DNA of 64,000 bases from Planctomycetaceae bacterium (lineage in GTDB: Bacteria; Planctomycetota; Planctomycetia; Planctomycetales; Planctomycetaceae): positions 1-64,000 of the forward strand of contig JAWKTX010000007.1 of the NCBI GenBank assembly GCA_041398825.1, read 5' to 3'. The translations under genes and the position numbers were made by a program. Numbering within the stretch: the first letter of the stretch is position 1; every line of letters begins with the position of its first letter. Under the pieces are notes generated by a model that saw only the letters and a program-made list of their open reading frames with translations, was not told the origin of the DNA and did no database searches. Shown in pieces: positions 12,001-18,640 of the stretch.

Positions 12001-14336
12001 ATCTCGATGAATTCGATATCACACCGGTCACAGACATCGATGCCACACCGGACAGCATTGACGAAAACAGTGCTGTCGGCACCGTAGTGGGAATCACAGC
12101 CTTTGCCGTCGATCTCGATGGAACAGACACCGTCTCCTACACACTGGACGAAAGCGCCGGAGGCCGGTTCTCCATCGACAGCGTATCCGGGCAGGTCACA
12201 GTCAATGGGCAGATTGATCGGGAAGCCGCTGGCTCATACGCAATCACAGTTCGCGCGACATCGACCGACGGCAGCTATACAACAAAGACCTTCACGATCA
12301 ACATCGGCGACGTGGATGAATTTGACGTATTAGTCCCCATAGATCTGGACACGGCTCCGAATGCACTTGCCGAAAACGCTTCTTCAGGCAGCCTGACTGG
12401 CATCACGGCCTTCGCCGTCGATGCAGACAGTACGACAAACATCATCACTTATTCACTTGTCGATGATGCTGGCGGGCTGTTTAGTATTGATTCAAACTCT
12501 GGTGTCGTCACGCTGATCGGTTCGCTGAACTACGAAGCGCAGAACCAGCATATCATTACTGTCCGTGCTGACAGTTCCGACGGAAGTTCATCTATCCAGG
12601 ACATTGTGATCGCAGTCACAAATGTCAACGAAAGTCCGGTACTGCAGAATCCGACGCCGTTCATTCTTGACGAGAACACTCCGGCGGGAGCAATCGTTGG
12701 CGTGATGACAGCAAGCGATGTCGATGCGATGGATGAGCTTCGTTATTCACTGAGCATGACATCGCCAGGAGTCGCAGCAGCGTTTGATATTGACCCGATG
12801 ACCGGAATTATTCGAGTGCTGGATGCCTCACTTCTGGATTTCGAAACTTCACCCGTCTTCTCCGGAATTGTCACCGTCACGGACCTTCAGGGACTAAGTG
12901 ATCAAATCGGCGTGACGTTTGTACTGCAGGATATCAATGAGCAGCCTGAAAGCATTCTGCTCACCAACGCCACAATCAATGAGAACAGTTCGGCGGGAGT
13001 ATGGGTTGGGCAGGCCGCAGCACTGGACGTTGATGCTGGCGACCAGATCACCTACAGCCTTATCAATTCCGCAAACGGCTTTTTCGCGATTGATGCGGTG
13101 ACGGGAGACGTTTCTGTCGCTGCCGGTGCAATTCTGGATCATGAGGCGACGCCAGCCGTAGGCATCGTCGTTCGGGCGACGGATGCCAGCGGACTCTTTC
13201 GCGATCAGGGATTCAGTATCACGGTACTGGATGTGAATGAGGCTCCCGTTGCTGTCGACGATTCATTCCAGGGATTGCAAACATTTGCCATCGACAGGTC
13301 AGCTGGCACATTGACGGCAAATGACATGGACGTTGATGGAGATGCAATTACTGTTGTCCTCGTGTCCGGAGCAACCAGCGGCTCGCTGACCGTTCGCCCA
13401 GACGGAAGTTTCTACTATATGCCAGCTGGCGTCTTTGCCGGCAACGACTCGTTCACTTACCGAGTCACCGACGGCCAGTATCTCAGTGATATCGCAACGG
13501 TCACACTCAGTATTCAGGTCAGCATACAGCCACCGGCAACAACCACGCCGACAACATCCACGCCATCAACCTCAGGTCCGTCCAGTGGAATATCGAATGA
13601 ATCCATCAATGGTATAGACGCAGAATCTGATCTCATTCCGGATATCGTCCCAGGTACCTTCGGCAACAGTTATTCGCCTGAACCCGAAAGCCGAGTGACA
13701 GACAGGCGATCCGGTGATTCCGGAAGCGAAGAAGACTCAGGAACTCAAACCGAGACACAGATCGGCAGGAACGCCACAGGAAACTACAAATCCGGAGTCA
13801 TGTTCCCGGGCGTTCTTTCAACGTCAGACGAGGACCGCAATCTGGAAACGACGTTCTTGATTGCTTCAAATCTGGACGCGGTACCGGACCGACCAGTTTC
13901 CAATGACGGACTTCGCGGACCGCATAGCTCACGATCACACCTCAAGAGTGTCGAATCTCCGATGTGGGGAGGAACAACTTACCTCATCGGTCCATCTGAA
14001 TCGATTATCCCAATCGGATCATTGAAGCTGGACAACCCGTCTTTCCATCAACAGATGATCGACCAGCAATCTGAAACGCTCTTTACGAACAAAGTCGTCG
14101 TGGGCACGACAGCAGCAGTCTCGACATCAGTTTCTGTGGGCTATGTTGTCTGGATGCTGCGAGGGGGAACCCTACTCAGCACATTCCTGTCAGCGCTTCC
14201 GGCCTGGCAGGCGTTTGACCCGCTTCCGGTTCTCGATTCATTCGAACGAAATCAGGAAGAAGATAACGAATCACTGCTTTCGATGGTGACCAAACCTGCT
14301 CCCGACAAGGGAGGCAGCGGGAATATCGAGAGTTAA
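3..14336 (+). CDS. Giant cadherin-like surface protein (5' end outside window)
   Basis: The frame is already open at the left edge, so the true start lies upstream; 4,777 residues are visible. It is built of about 100-residue beta-sandwich modules joined by NDAP or DVNE linkers. By nucleotide: two DNRLRE-type domains (about 1430-1980 and 4555-5095), a LamG/concanavalin-like domain (3100-3760), five modules opening with DLDADDSSG-like motifs (about 1995, 5110, 7516, 9799, plus related ones), CSPG/FREM-like modules with the HDGSE motif (7930-8590, 11030-11370), a distinct domain (9000-9780), cadherin repeats with acidic Ca-binding motifs (11390-13240) and a tandem-95/VCBS-like domain (13240-13520). 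A Thr/Pro/Ser-rich linker follows (13530-13600). A hydrophobic stretch with VGYVVWMLRGG near 14130-14220 precedes a short charged tail and probably anchors the protein in a membrane. Role inferred: calcium-dependent adhesion or envelope protein. It is followed 18 bp later by a c-di-GMP protein. Confidence 0.93.
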   Translation, partial: TSEQILTDTDGSTFVRYRFEFVADSISSTLTFTDTSDDAGSMSAATNGVDSAVDNISVRQINGQIGTANYTEDGAAVVLDSDVTLFDAEINAALDNFDGTTLTLVRNGGANSDDVFSATGNLVLNAGTLELSSINIGSYTNAGGQLAITFNATATGGQVNEVLHSITYSNSNNTPPASLQIDWTFNDGNAANAQGTGGALDATGYTVVQITAANDAPVVANIEGTALSYTENDGPVAITSAVTITDADGTTIESAVISISSNYVDGEDILAFTDQNGITGAWDSVNGTLTLTGSATLANYETALLSITYENTSDNPTAATRTVSFTISDGIDNSVTESRDIVLTAVNDAPVNVMPGDMVTDVDTPVVLSAANAIQVSDVDAQAGSIQVTLSATNGTLTLASTTGLTFSTGDGTADSTIAVTGTVASINAALDGMTFSPTASFNGTAVINILTEDLGNTGTGGNLTDSDQLNIQVGGIRFQEGVDGYVGTEDTFVRQYAASSSFGNDTIVETNNWSGFAEQGLIRFENLFGAGAGQIPVGATIANATLSVYVSHRNDTAPASVVGLYKMNQTWSESSTWSSMVGGISTNGTEAAAVASDTISATTAGWVTFTNLAADLQGWANGDANYGWSLLTNDSDAWEFISSENSNVTLRPYLTIAYLPPQPAAIDLDANDSSGATGTAFNGSFTENGGPVLIADSDATLTDSDSTHLNSMTVTISNLLDGAAESLAANTTGTSITASYDSGTGVLTLSGTDTIANYQQVLRTIRYNNTSEDPTTTDRTIEFVASDAFVSSLTATTTLQIVALNDAPVLDNAGTMTLNTISISDLNNHGNTIGQIIASAGSDRIIDADADNEGIAVYATTAANGTWEYSIDDGVSWNSIGVVSASQSLLLRDSDLVRLVPSGTVGNSNSISFRAWDQSVGIQGTKVDSSVNGGTSAFSTSTETASINVAIATGQPIATYDWVAVSPNTPTTINVTSNDYDPQGDPLTVLDVTNPSHGSLTYSGSDITYTSDIAYLGTDSVQYLVTDGNDSLTNYWKLDGNAIDSIGSIDGTLVNSPTTTSGYYGQALHFNGTYEYVELGDVTYNSEFSLSFYFKVDDNSGTSIQYLYSHGAVANSNMVFVALAEDNFTTISQRKHIITTILDSKDNMTNGQSFVDISSLIADGNWHMYTATVTPGTGTRVYIDGLLEDTINRGGEAINPTGNAYIGTRSDLDPNRHFNGSIDSVAVYDRALSSTEISERWSGSGPVGTLDISVNDAPTVVTTSGSSAYVENAPAVAVDGSITISDTDSATLTAATIRISGNYSSGQDQLHFVNQNGITGTWNASTGTLSLTGNASLANYQTALRSITFDNASEMPSTALRTISFSVNDGFQESAAQTRTLTVESVNDTPQNFIPGTRTTGVNSVLTMSGTLAMIVSDVDAANNPLRVTLSATNGLLSLSTLAGLSFDMGDGTSDSTMRFSGTLSSINAALDGLQFTPDTDFAGTAQVSILTEDLGNTGTGGSLSDADIVEIIVGGVRFQEGVNSYTGTEDTYVSQAAATTSFGSSSSVTADNVGSTANGLIRFDNMFGTNPGQIEYGSTILSASLSIYVTNTDSAETLALRQMLSTWSEASTWNTTVNGIQVDGAEASLAIEATIDAGQSGWVTITGLQDTVQQWADGSDNYGWAVISAAADNWIFESSESATVALRPYLAIEYTLPQAPKLDLDADDSSGLSGANYQTIWTEGLSSILIVDADATITDSDSSVLESMTVTITNLLDGTAESLSANVAGTGINASYDSGTGVLSLSGTDTVANYQQVLRSIVYDNSSDSPDTTSRIVTIEAADLFATSTVVTSTVSIVATNDAPVLSNLESTALTYTENAAATPVSNVILVSDADDANLESATIRISNNYVSGEDVLSFTNTGNINGTWDDTTGTLTLTGSDSLANYRSALRSVTYHNLSDAPATATRTLTIQVNDGDMDSNVQSRSIDIMAVNDVPLSGASGSTQPEDTTSMVILLSGSDVDGTVIAFQLNSLPSNGTLYTDASLTVIASIGVDYAATAEIRALYFVPDSDWNGTASFSYSAKDDAGDLSSVPGTANLYVTAVNDAPVRTAGTVSDLTVAEDSGLTSLGLSGLNYSTGGGIDEASQSLSYRVTAVPNAAIGEIVLADGTTVVTAGTTYTLAEIQGMQFRTAADANGGPETFSFTVTDDGTTNGSSDPVSIAETINVTVNAVNDAPVVDDGSNIGYSEGSGATAFTGKSIVDIDSTDFDGGVLSVLISSGSDGTDTLRIVPNYGATISGSNVIVSGVTIGTISGNLTNGPLTVTFNANAGLSDVLAVYHGISIQNLTDNPTPGARVVSVVLTDGDGGTSNTATATLTLTAINDAPFNNGSLPASVTVIEDVATAIDLSGMDVIDPDANAGELTLKLTTSTGGNINAAAAAGITISGNDSGSLSITGTSSNLNSYLNNSANISYLHSTGNLFGNSVDTIAVSINDNGNTGAGGSVDVLFGTINVDITPVNDATVIDLDADDSSGVTGQNFQTTFTEGGPAVAVSDSDATLTDIDSSTLAGITVKITNRLDAEEALTADTTGTALTAVWDTNTDTLTISGSGSIVDYQSVLQTVLYNNSSENPDTSTRNITFVANDGTSDSQIATTSLSVVAINNAPVILANSLTVTEGDSVTLTTANLDSVDPDNDPSALTWTVSGISGGHFERSGLATTSFTHQDVIDGLVSFIHDGSETPAAYSVSVSDGSLSTGPQPAAVVYTVVNDSPAIGTNTGIMVQEGSTGNVIDSASLNESDPDDSGSELTYRLTSNVSNGELRLDGTILGTNDTFTQAQVDLGSLTYDHDGSETTFDTFSFELTDGGEDGSTSATGSFSISVTNINDAPVLTTPGTQSTIEGTPTVFSTGNNNAISVSDSDAPELTVSIAVQDGTVTLSSIAGLSFVTGDGIADGTMTFDGTIADINAALDGMYFTNNINHDVIGTITIDISDNGFSGTGGVMTDSGSLDITINSPPAPPVVGDAFLQGSFVQVGLGADGAFGSDGVAPSGYALAGEQLALTSDPDKDGFGTYDGDFALPGSPEEGWGVQVGGISYNNNNNILTPEITGTLQGLTTTTSQQSVDWSGGVAGLQIDQTYTVLATELYVDVVVTLTNTTGSDMSNVYYMRNIDPDNNQAQGSADSFTTINTIVAQGNDGGGQAIVSATQSDGSYLALVGYGENARVSYGGFSNRNATDVFDATNGLNGAGSNTADEAISLAYKFTSISAGESVTAHYRYYLGQDSVPSIDLDSDNSTGISGADLWTQFTENGGPVGIADSDAFITDLGDSQLSGLTATISNLQDGASEILSVDTTGTSIVANYSAGTLTLSGNAAISEYTQVLRTLTYDNTSDAPSTTTRLIEVSVTDGIHSSNLATAQVTINALNDAPVLSPVSPAFSTITEDDTANSGNLVSELLGSSVTDADLTAQQGMAITGINNSHGIWQFSIDGSNWNDIGTVSESSALLLRASHRVRFVPDTIDADTASISYRAWDRTSGIAGTKVDVTINGGTTAFSAASDTATISVTAVNDAPVQTVPGTQTVVEEQQTSIPGIFVSDIDANGLPVSTTLSVNNGVISLALVNSATITAGSNNSSTLTITGLIADVNATLATLSYTANTDINGIAADLLTVTTSDNGNTGGPAQIDIDTIQIDVSNVNDEEVLVTNLGLSLNEGDTGIVIGPSMLQTTDVDNTPAEITYLLTSLPTSGVLRLNGIVLNISSTFTQADIDAGLLTYDHDDSETFIDGFKFTVDDGSGTTTSSDFAITIMPVNDQNPAIISDGGGLESDISIAENTTAVTIVQAFDGDLPTQSLSYHIAGGSDASLFTIDSVSGTLNFTAPADFENAIDANFDNIYDLIVEARDGQGRIGQQTLHVHVTDVNEHTITNVTDIDATPDSIDENSAVGTVVGITAFAVDLDGTNSNITYSLDDDAAGIFQIDPNTGVVTTASAIDFESVGNNLNITVRATSEDGSTSTQAFNIGVNDLDEFDITPVTDIDATPDSIDENSAVGTVVGITAFAVDLDGTDTVSYTLDESAGGRFSIDSVSGQVTVNGQIDREAAGSYAITVRATSTDGSYTTKTFTINIGDVDEFDVLVPIDLDTAPNALAENASSGSLTGITAFAVDADSTTNIITYSLVDDAGGLFSIDSNSGVVTLIGSLNYEAQNQHIITVRADSSDGSSSIQDIVIAVTNVNESPVLQNPTPFILDENTPAGAIVGVMTASDVDAMDELRYSLSMTSPGVAAAFDIDPMTGIIRVLDASLLDFETSPVFSGIVTVTDLQGLSDQIGVTFVLQDINEQPESILLTNATINENSSAGVWVGQAAALDVDAGDQITYSLINSANGFFAIDAVTGDVSVAAGAILDHEATPAVGIVVRATDASGLFRDQGFSITVLDVNEAPVAVDDSFQGLQTFAIDRSAGTLTANDMDVDGDAITVVLVSGATSGSLTVRPDGSFYYMPAGVFAGNDSFTYRVTDGQYLSDIATVTLSIQVSIQPPATTTPTTSTPSTSGPSSGISNESINGIDAESDLIPDIVPGTFGNSYSPEPESRVTDRRSGDSGSEEDSGTQTETQIGRNATGNYKSGVMFPGVLSTSDEDRNLETTFLIASNLDAVPDRPVSNDGLRGPHSSRSHLKSVESPMWGGTTYLIGPSESIIPIGSLKLDNPSFHQQMIDQQSETLFTNKVVVGTTAAVSTSVSVGYVVWMLRGGTLLSTFLSALPAWQAFDPLPVLDSFERNQEEDNESLLSMVTKPAPDKGGSGNIES
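11715..11810 (+). repeat. Near-identical 96-bp internal repeat, copy A
   Basis: This 96-bp stretch inside the giant gene recurs at 12030-12125 with two mismatches by eye, both changing third codon positions only. It encodes the start of a cadherin repeat (TDIDATPDSIDENSAVGTVV...). Other modules of the protein are much more diverged, so this pair points to recent duplication or gene conversion. Confidence 0.85.
12030..12125 (+). repeat. Near-identical 96-bp internal repeat, copy B
   Basis: Second copy of the 96-bp repeat at 11715-11810, offset by 315 bp, which is exactly 105 codons or one cadherin module. The protein sequence is identical over the repeat and diverges immediately after it. Confidence 0.85.
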
Positions 14337-14354
14337 GACTAGCAAAGACCGTAC

Positions 14355-16805
14355 ATGAAGCCCCTCTCATCCACATCACGGATCGTGGTTGGCCTGGTCA
14401 GTCTGGCAATCAGCAGCGTGCTGGTTGCCAGTCTGATCGGTCTGATCCCGGATTCGCAAACGGCATCGATTGCCAATCGAGCAGCGTTTTGCGAATCGAC
14501 ATCTATTTCGTTCATGGCCATGGCTCCTCGGATGAGCGCTGCGCAGGTCCAGGAAACCCTGCAGCAAGTCGTCGACCGGCAACCAGAGATTGATTCGCTT
14601 GGCATTCGCCAACTGAGCAATGAGCTGGCCATCAACATCAATGACCACTCGTCTCGCTGGGATCCGACAGACGTTGCATCCAACAACAATCAGTTCATTG
14701 TGCCGATTTCAGCAGACGGACAGCCATGGGGACAAATGGAAGTCCGATTCAAACCAACGACGGGCCCCTTCGGGCTGCCTGTCCGGTTCGACATTGCACT
14801 TGTCGCGTTCATGGGGGTCGGTCTCTCGATCGGATTCTACTTTTACCTTCAGCGCGTCCTCAAACATCTGAATCCATCGCATGTTGTCCCTCCACGCGTC
14901 CGCGAGGCTCTGGATGCGCTTGCGGAGGGGCTACTGGTGTTAGACCTGAAAAAGCGAATTGTCCTCGCGAACAAGGCATTTTCACACTGCACCAACATTT
15001 CCGTTGACGCATGGATTGGCAAGGACGTGGGAATGACGGGCTTCCAGATTGCCTCAGAAGCGACCGAACCACACCTCCCCTGGGAGGCAACACTGCGTGG
15101 CGGTCAACCCATCCGCGGCGTTCTTATGAAGTTGTTTACGGAAGGACGCGAAAAAACATTTTCCGTCAGCGCCGTACCGATCCATGATGACCGAAACAAC
15201 GTTCGAGGGGTCGTTACAAGTTTTGAAGACGTCACGGTCCTGGATCAGAAACAACGCGAACTCAAGGACGCTCTGACATCTCTGAAACAATCAAGTGAAG
15301 AAGTCCGACAGCAGAATCGTGAACTCGAATGGCTGGCCACACGCGACGCGTTAACGGGCTGTGTCAACCGCCGCAGCTTCTTCAAGATATTCGAAGAAGA
15401 CTGGGACCGATTCAGCACAACGTCTGCACAGTGCTGTGCAATGATGGTCGACATCGACCACTTTAAGTCCATCAATGACAATCATGGGCACGCGATGGGC
15501 GATGAAGTTCTGCGCCGCGTTGCTGCAGCGGTCATGCAAACGGTAACCGACCCGGGTGTCGTGTGCCGTTACGGGGGTGAGGAGTTTTCTGTCTTCCTGC
15601 CCGAAACGGATCTGGATGAAGCAGAAATGGTGGGCGAACGCATTCGACTTGCCATCATGTCACTGAAGATCTCGAGTCTGAAGATCACTGCAAGTCTCGG
15701 AGTGGCCTCGACCGAATGCGAAGCGACATCGCCCCAGGATCTGCTCGACAAGGCCGACAAGTGCCTTTACGTTGCCAAGCGACATGGCCGTAACCAGGTG
15801 ATTCGCTACGACAAAGCGCAACAACAGATTGCTGCACTGGGCGATAGTCCTGCTCCAATTCGCCGAGAAAATGCTGAACCGCAGAAATCCAGGGCAGCCA
15901 ACCGAACCATTCCATTCCAGGCGGTCTCTGCACTGGTTTCGGCCTTGTCATTCCGCGACCACCGAACAGCTGCACATTGCCGTCGCGTCGCTGATCTTTG
16001 CGTTGCAACCGCAGAAGGCCTGCTGTCGATGAAAGACTGCTACAACCTGGAACTGGCCGCACTTCTTCATGACATTGGAAAGATTGGCATCCCCGACAAC
16101 ATTCTTCACAAATCGGGTAAACTAACCGACGAAGAATGGGAGATCATGAAACGACACCATTCTGTGGGTGTGCGTCTTGTGAAGTCTTCCTTTGCTTCCA
16201 GTGTGCTTACGGAAATCATGGAGCAGCAATCGCTCTGGTTCGACCTGAGCAATGCAGGGCACGCATTCCCGGAAGGCACACGCCCAACACTCAGTGCTCG
16301 AATTCTGTCAATCGCCGATGCCTACGATTCAATGTCCTCAGAAGCCAACTACCGACGACGCCTCACCCCGGCCGAAGCATTCTCCGAATTGCGGAAGTGT
16401 GCCGGGACACAGTTTGACCCGGAACTTGTCGAACGTTTCATTACCGCTGTCAAACTTCAGAACCAGGACCAGCACAGCCTGCCACAGGTCTCCACCGACA
16501 CCGCGCTGGACATCGGCCTGCAAATCGAACGGTTTGTCACTGCACTCGATGACCAGAATACGGACGATCTGAAAGAGTTAACCGATCGACTCCATCACAC
16601 TGCAGTAGAGTCGGGAATTGACCATATGGCCCACGTAACAGAAATGCTCAAACAGGCGCTGGACGAGGGTAACGACATCATTGAAGTAATGCAGATTGCA
16701 AACGAACTGCTCGATCTTTGCCGCCTAACCCAGGTTTCACTCATTCAATCGCGGCACAGTGGGGGCTACTACGTGGGTGACCCCGAACTTGCTTCTGCCT
16801 GCTGA
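14355..16805 (+). CDS. Membrane PAS-GGDEF-HD c-di-GMP protein
   Basis: 816 residues. Two transmembrane segments (about 8-30 and 147-170) bracket an extracytoplasmic sensor region. A PAS-like domain (about 178-290), a short coiled linker and a GGDEF domain (about 330-490) follow. The GGDEF active site RYGGEEF at about residue 408 is intact, so diguanylate cyclase activity is likely. The RxxD product-inhibition site expected just upstream is absent. The C-terminal third is an HD domain with a canonical HDIGKIGIPD motif (about 571) and a retained MKRHH. The HHE..GYP segment of true HD-GYP phosphodiesterases is replaced by a sequence around EQQSLWFD. Hydrolysis of c-di-GMP is therefore doubtful. 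The gene starts 18 bp after the giant surface-protein gene on the same strand, so co-transcription and control of adhesion by c-di-GMP are plausible (inference). Confidence 0.92.
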   Translation: MKPLSSTSRIVVGLVSLAISSVLVASLIGLIPDSQTASIANRAAFCESTSISFMAMAPRMSAAQVQETLQQVVDRQPEIDSLGIRQLSNELAININDHSSRWDPTDVASNNNQFIVPISADGQPWGQMEVRFKPTTGPFGLPVRFDIALVAFMGVGLSIGFYFYLQRVLKHLNPSHVVPPRVREALDALAEGLLVLDLKKRIVLANKAFSHCTNISVDAWIGKDVGMTGFQIASEATEPHLPWEATLRGGQPIRGVLMKLFTEGREKTFSVSAVPIHDDRNNVRGVVTSFEDVTVLDQKQRELKDALTSLKQSSEEVRQQNRELEWLATRDALTGCVNRRSFFKIFEEDWDRFSTTSAQCCAMMVDIDHFKSINDNHGHAMGDEVLRRVAAAVMQTVTDPGVVCRYGGEEFSVFLPETDLDEAEMVGERIRLAIMSLKISSLKITASLGVASTECEATSPQDLLDKADKCLYVAKRHGRNQVIRYDKAQQQIAALGDSPAPIRRENAEPQKSRAANRTIPFQAVSALVSALSFRDHRTAAHCRRVADLCVATAEGLLSMKDCYNLELAALLHDIGKIGIPDNILHKSGKLTDEEWEIMKRHHSVGVRLVKSSFASSVLTEIMEQQSLWFDLSNAGHAFPEGTRPTLSARILSIADAYDSMSSEANYRRRLTPAEAFSELRKCAGTQFDPELVERFITAVKLQNQDQHSLPQVSTDTALDIGLQIERFVTALDDQNTDDLKELTDRLHHTAVESGIDHMAHVTEMLKQALDEGNDIIEVMQIANELLDLCRLTQVSLIQSRHSGGYYVGDPELASAC

Positions 16806-16854
16806 TCTCACCATACAGCGCGGCTGCGCACCGGGCGACCGACAATTCAGTTTC

Positions 16855-16955
16855 AGCTGTCCGTTGGAAAGCCAGGGCAGGCACGCAGGACGACTGGAAA
16901 CCATCGTGCTTTCAGGTCTCCTGATCGAGCCAGTGCCGTTTCTCAATAGGTTAGG
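16855..16955 (+). repeat. Dispersed ~100-bp palindromic repeat, copy 1
   Basis: First of four related copies (others at 27211, 35168 and 39996). It starts with AGCTGTCCGTTG, contains a core near GGACGACTGGAAACC and GGTCTCCTG, and ends in a degenerate CAATAGG. The two ends and the two core blocks are inverted complements, so the element can fold into one long imperfect hairpin. This copy lies between two convergent genes and is the most diverged at its 3' end. Confidence 0.85.
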
Positions 16956-16984
16956 TTAGCCTGCAGAACCGAATATCCTGACGG

Positions 16985-18520
16985 CTATTCATACTCCCAT
17001 TTGGAAGCCCAGGGGTCGCGAGTCGACTTCTGCCACTCCTGCACCTTCTTCTGCATGCGGCTTAGTCGCTCCGCAAACTCCGGCTGCGTTGCCAGATTGA
17101 CCAGTTCATCGGGGTCCGAGACCAGGTCGTACAATTCATGCCGTGGACGATGCAGGTATTGATAGACCGGCCGAACGCCATACATCGGTTCTTCACGTTT
17201 CAGCACCCCCTGCCAGGTTGGCGATGCATACAAATCGGATGCAAACGGATAGGGCAGCTGATGTGCAACATTGAAGATGTATTTGTAGTTGTCCTCAACC
17301 ACAACCCGCATCGGATAGTAGGTCGTAATCTCATGGAATGTGTGTGATGCAAAGACTTCACGAAACTCATCGTCATGCCTGCCGTCGACAGCATCAAGGA
17401 ATGAGCGACCGGCAAACTTCACAGGGCGAACAGCATTCCTGCCGCCAGCCGAAGCGGATTGATCAGCACGGCCCTTGTTTTCTGCCGGACGAATTGGCGA
17501 TCGTGGCTTCGGTGTCACACCACAATAGTCCAGAACAGTCGGCGTAATGTCCACCCAGGAAACCATGGCCGAAGAAACGACGCCTTCCGGCTGTCCCGGA
17601 TTTCGAACAATCAACGGCAAATTCATGCCGGCCTGATACAAAGTGGTCTTGGCCGCAGGAAACGGAGGGCCATTGTCACTTAACAGCATGACCAGTGTGT
17701 CGTCCCAGTGCCCGGTTTCAACCAGCGCGTTGAGCAAGTGGTCCACGCCCTGATCAAATCGTGTAATGGCCTGATAGTACTCGGCCATCTCTGAACGGGC
17801 TTCTTCATTGTCGGGAAGCCATGAAGGCATCGGAATATCTTCAGGACGAAACCGAACAGTCTCCACACCGGGGTAATGCTTCGGATCGTTGTTGAAGTTC
17901 GCAAATCCGCCGGGACCGCCACCACGATGCGGATCACTCGAACACCAGTACAGGAAAAATGGTTTTGTGTCGTCTTCCAGAATCCATTCCTTCGCATTGG
18001 CGGCCATGACAACACTGTTTCTCGCGCCAGATGTCCCGTCGTTCCTGTAGTCCTGAAAGAAATAAACGTAATCCGGTGCAAGGTGATACTTACCAATACT
18101 GCAGGTGCGATAGCCGGCATCACCAAGAATAGCAGGCAACGTTGGTACAGATTCATAAGTACTGAAATGATTGTAGCCGTGGGCATGACCAAAATGCCCG
18201 GTCGTGTGATTGAACTGTCCTGTCATCAACACAGATCGACTCGCGCTGCAACTTGCTGTGGTACAGAATGCCCGAGTGAATCGGGTCCCGTGTGCTGCGA
18301 GGCGATCGACTCCGGGAGTTCTCGCGACGGTGTCTCCATAGCAGCCCAACTGCATTCCGAGATCGTCCGCAACAATCACAACCACATTGCGTCGTGGCTG
18401 TTCCTTCGCCGATGTTTTTTCCTGAGCTGAAAGATTGCTGGAGACTGCAAGCAACAACACGCCCGGAAATGAAAACAGAACCAGGGTGAGTCGGGAGACT
18501 GAGGTGAAAACTCTGAACAT
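16985..18520 (-). CDS. Secreted sulfatase (FGly type)
   Basis: About 511 residues from the chosen start. The ATG at 18520 is preferred over an in-frame ATG at 18550 because AAGGGACG lies just upstream and a signal peptide (MFRVFTSVSR followed by a hydrophobic run ending near SAQE) then sits at the N-terminus. The sulfatase signature CSASR at about residue 91 supplies the cysteine converted to formylglycine. ADDLG near residue 51 gives the metal-binding aspartates, and LLSDNGPPF is the second metal site. The family hydrolyses sulfate esters, in planctomycetes often on algal polysaccharides. The substrate cannot be told from sequence. The start lies 120 bp downstream of the lactonase gene on the same strand, so the two may share a transcript. 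Confidence 0.93.
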   Translation of the reverse strand: MFRVFTSVSRLTLVLFSFPGVLLLAVSSNLSAQEKTSAKEQPRRNVVVIVADDLGMQLGCYGDTVARTPGVDRLAAHGTRFTRAFCTTASCSASRSVLMTGQFNHTTGHFGHAHGYNHFSTYESVPTLPAILGDAGYRTCSIGKYHLAPDYVYFFQDYRNDGTSGARNSVVMAANAKEWILEDDTKPFFLYWCSSDPHRGGGPGGFANFNNDPKHYPGVETVRFRPEDIPMPSWLPDNEEARSEMAEYYQAITRFDQGVDHLLNALVETGHWDDTLVMLLSDNGPPFPAAKTTLYQAGMNLPLIVRNPGQPEGVVSSAMVSWVDITPTVLDYCGVTPKPRSPIRPAENKGRADQSASAGGRNAVRPVKFAGRSFLDAVDGRHDDEFREVFASHTFHEITTYYPMRVVVEDNYKYIFNVAHQLPYPFASDLYASPTWQGVLKREEPMYGVRPVYQYLHRPRHELYDLVSDPDELVNLATQPEFAERLSRMQKKVQEWQKSTRDPWASKWEYE

Positions 18521-18640
18521 TTTAGACGTCCCTTGTTCATGAACAGTCAACAGAATCGAAGAAGTGCAGCAGAGCTGAATTCAAGGCCTTGCTTCCAGCC
18601 GCCATCAGCAACGCGGGAATCAAGCTTCTGGACGGCTGCA

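Noticed and set aside
393..14300. Many shorter frames on both strands inside the giant gene (for example 393-827 minus, 6219-6965 minus)
   Set aside because: Out-of-frame products of a long repeat-rich coding sequence; no independent similarity or start signals.
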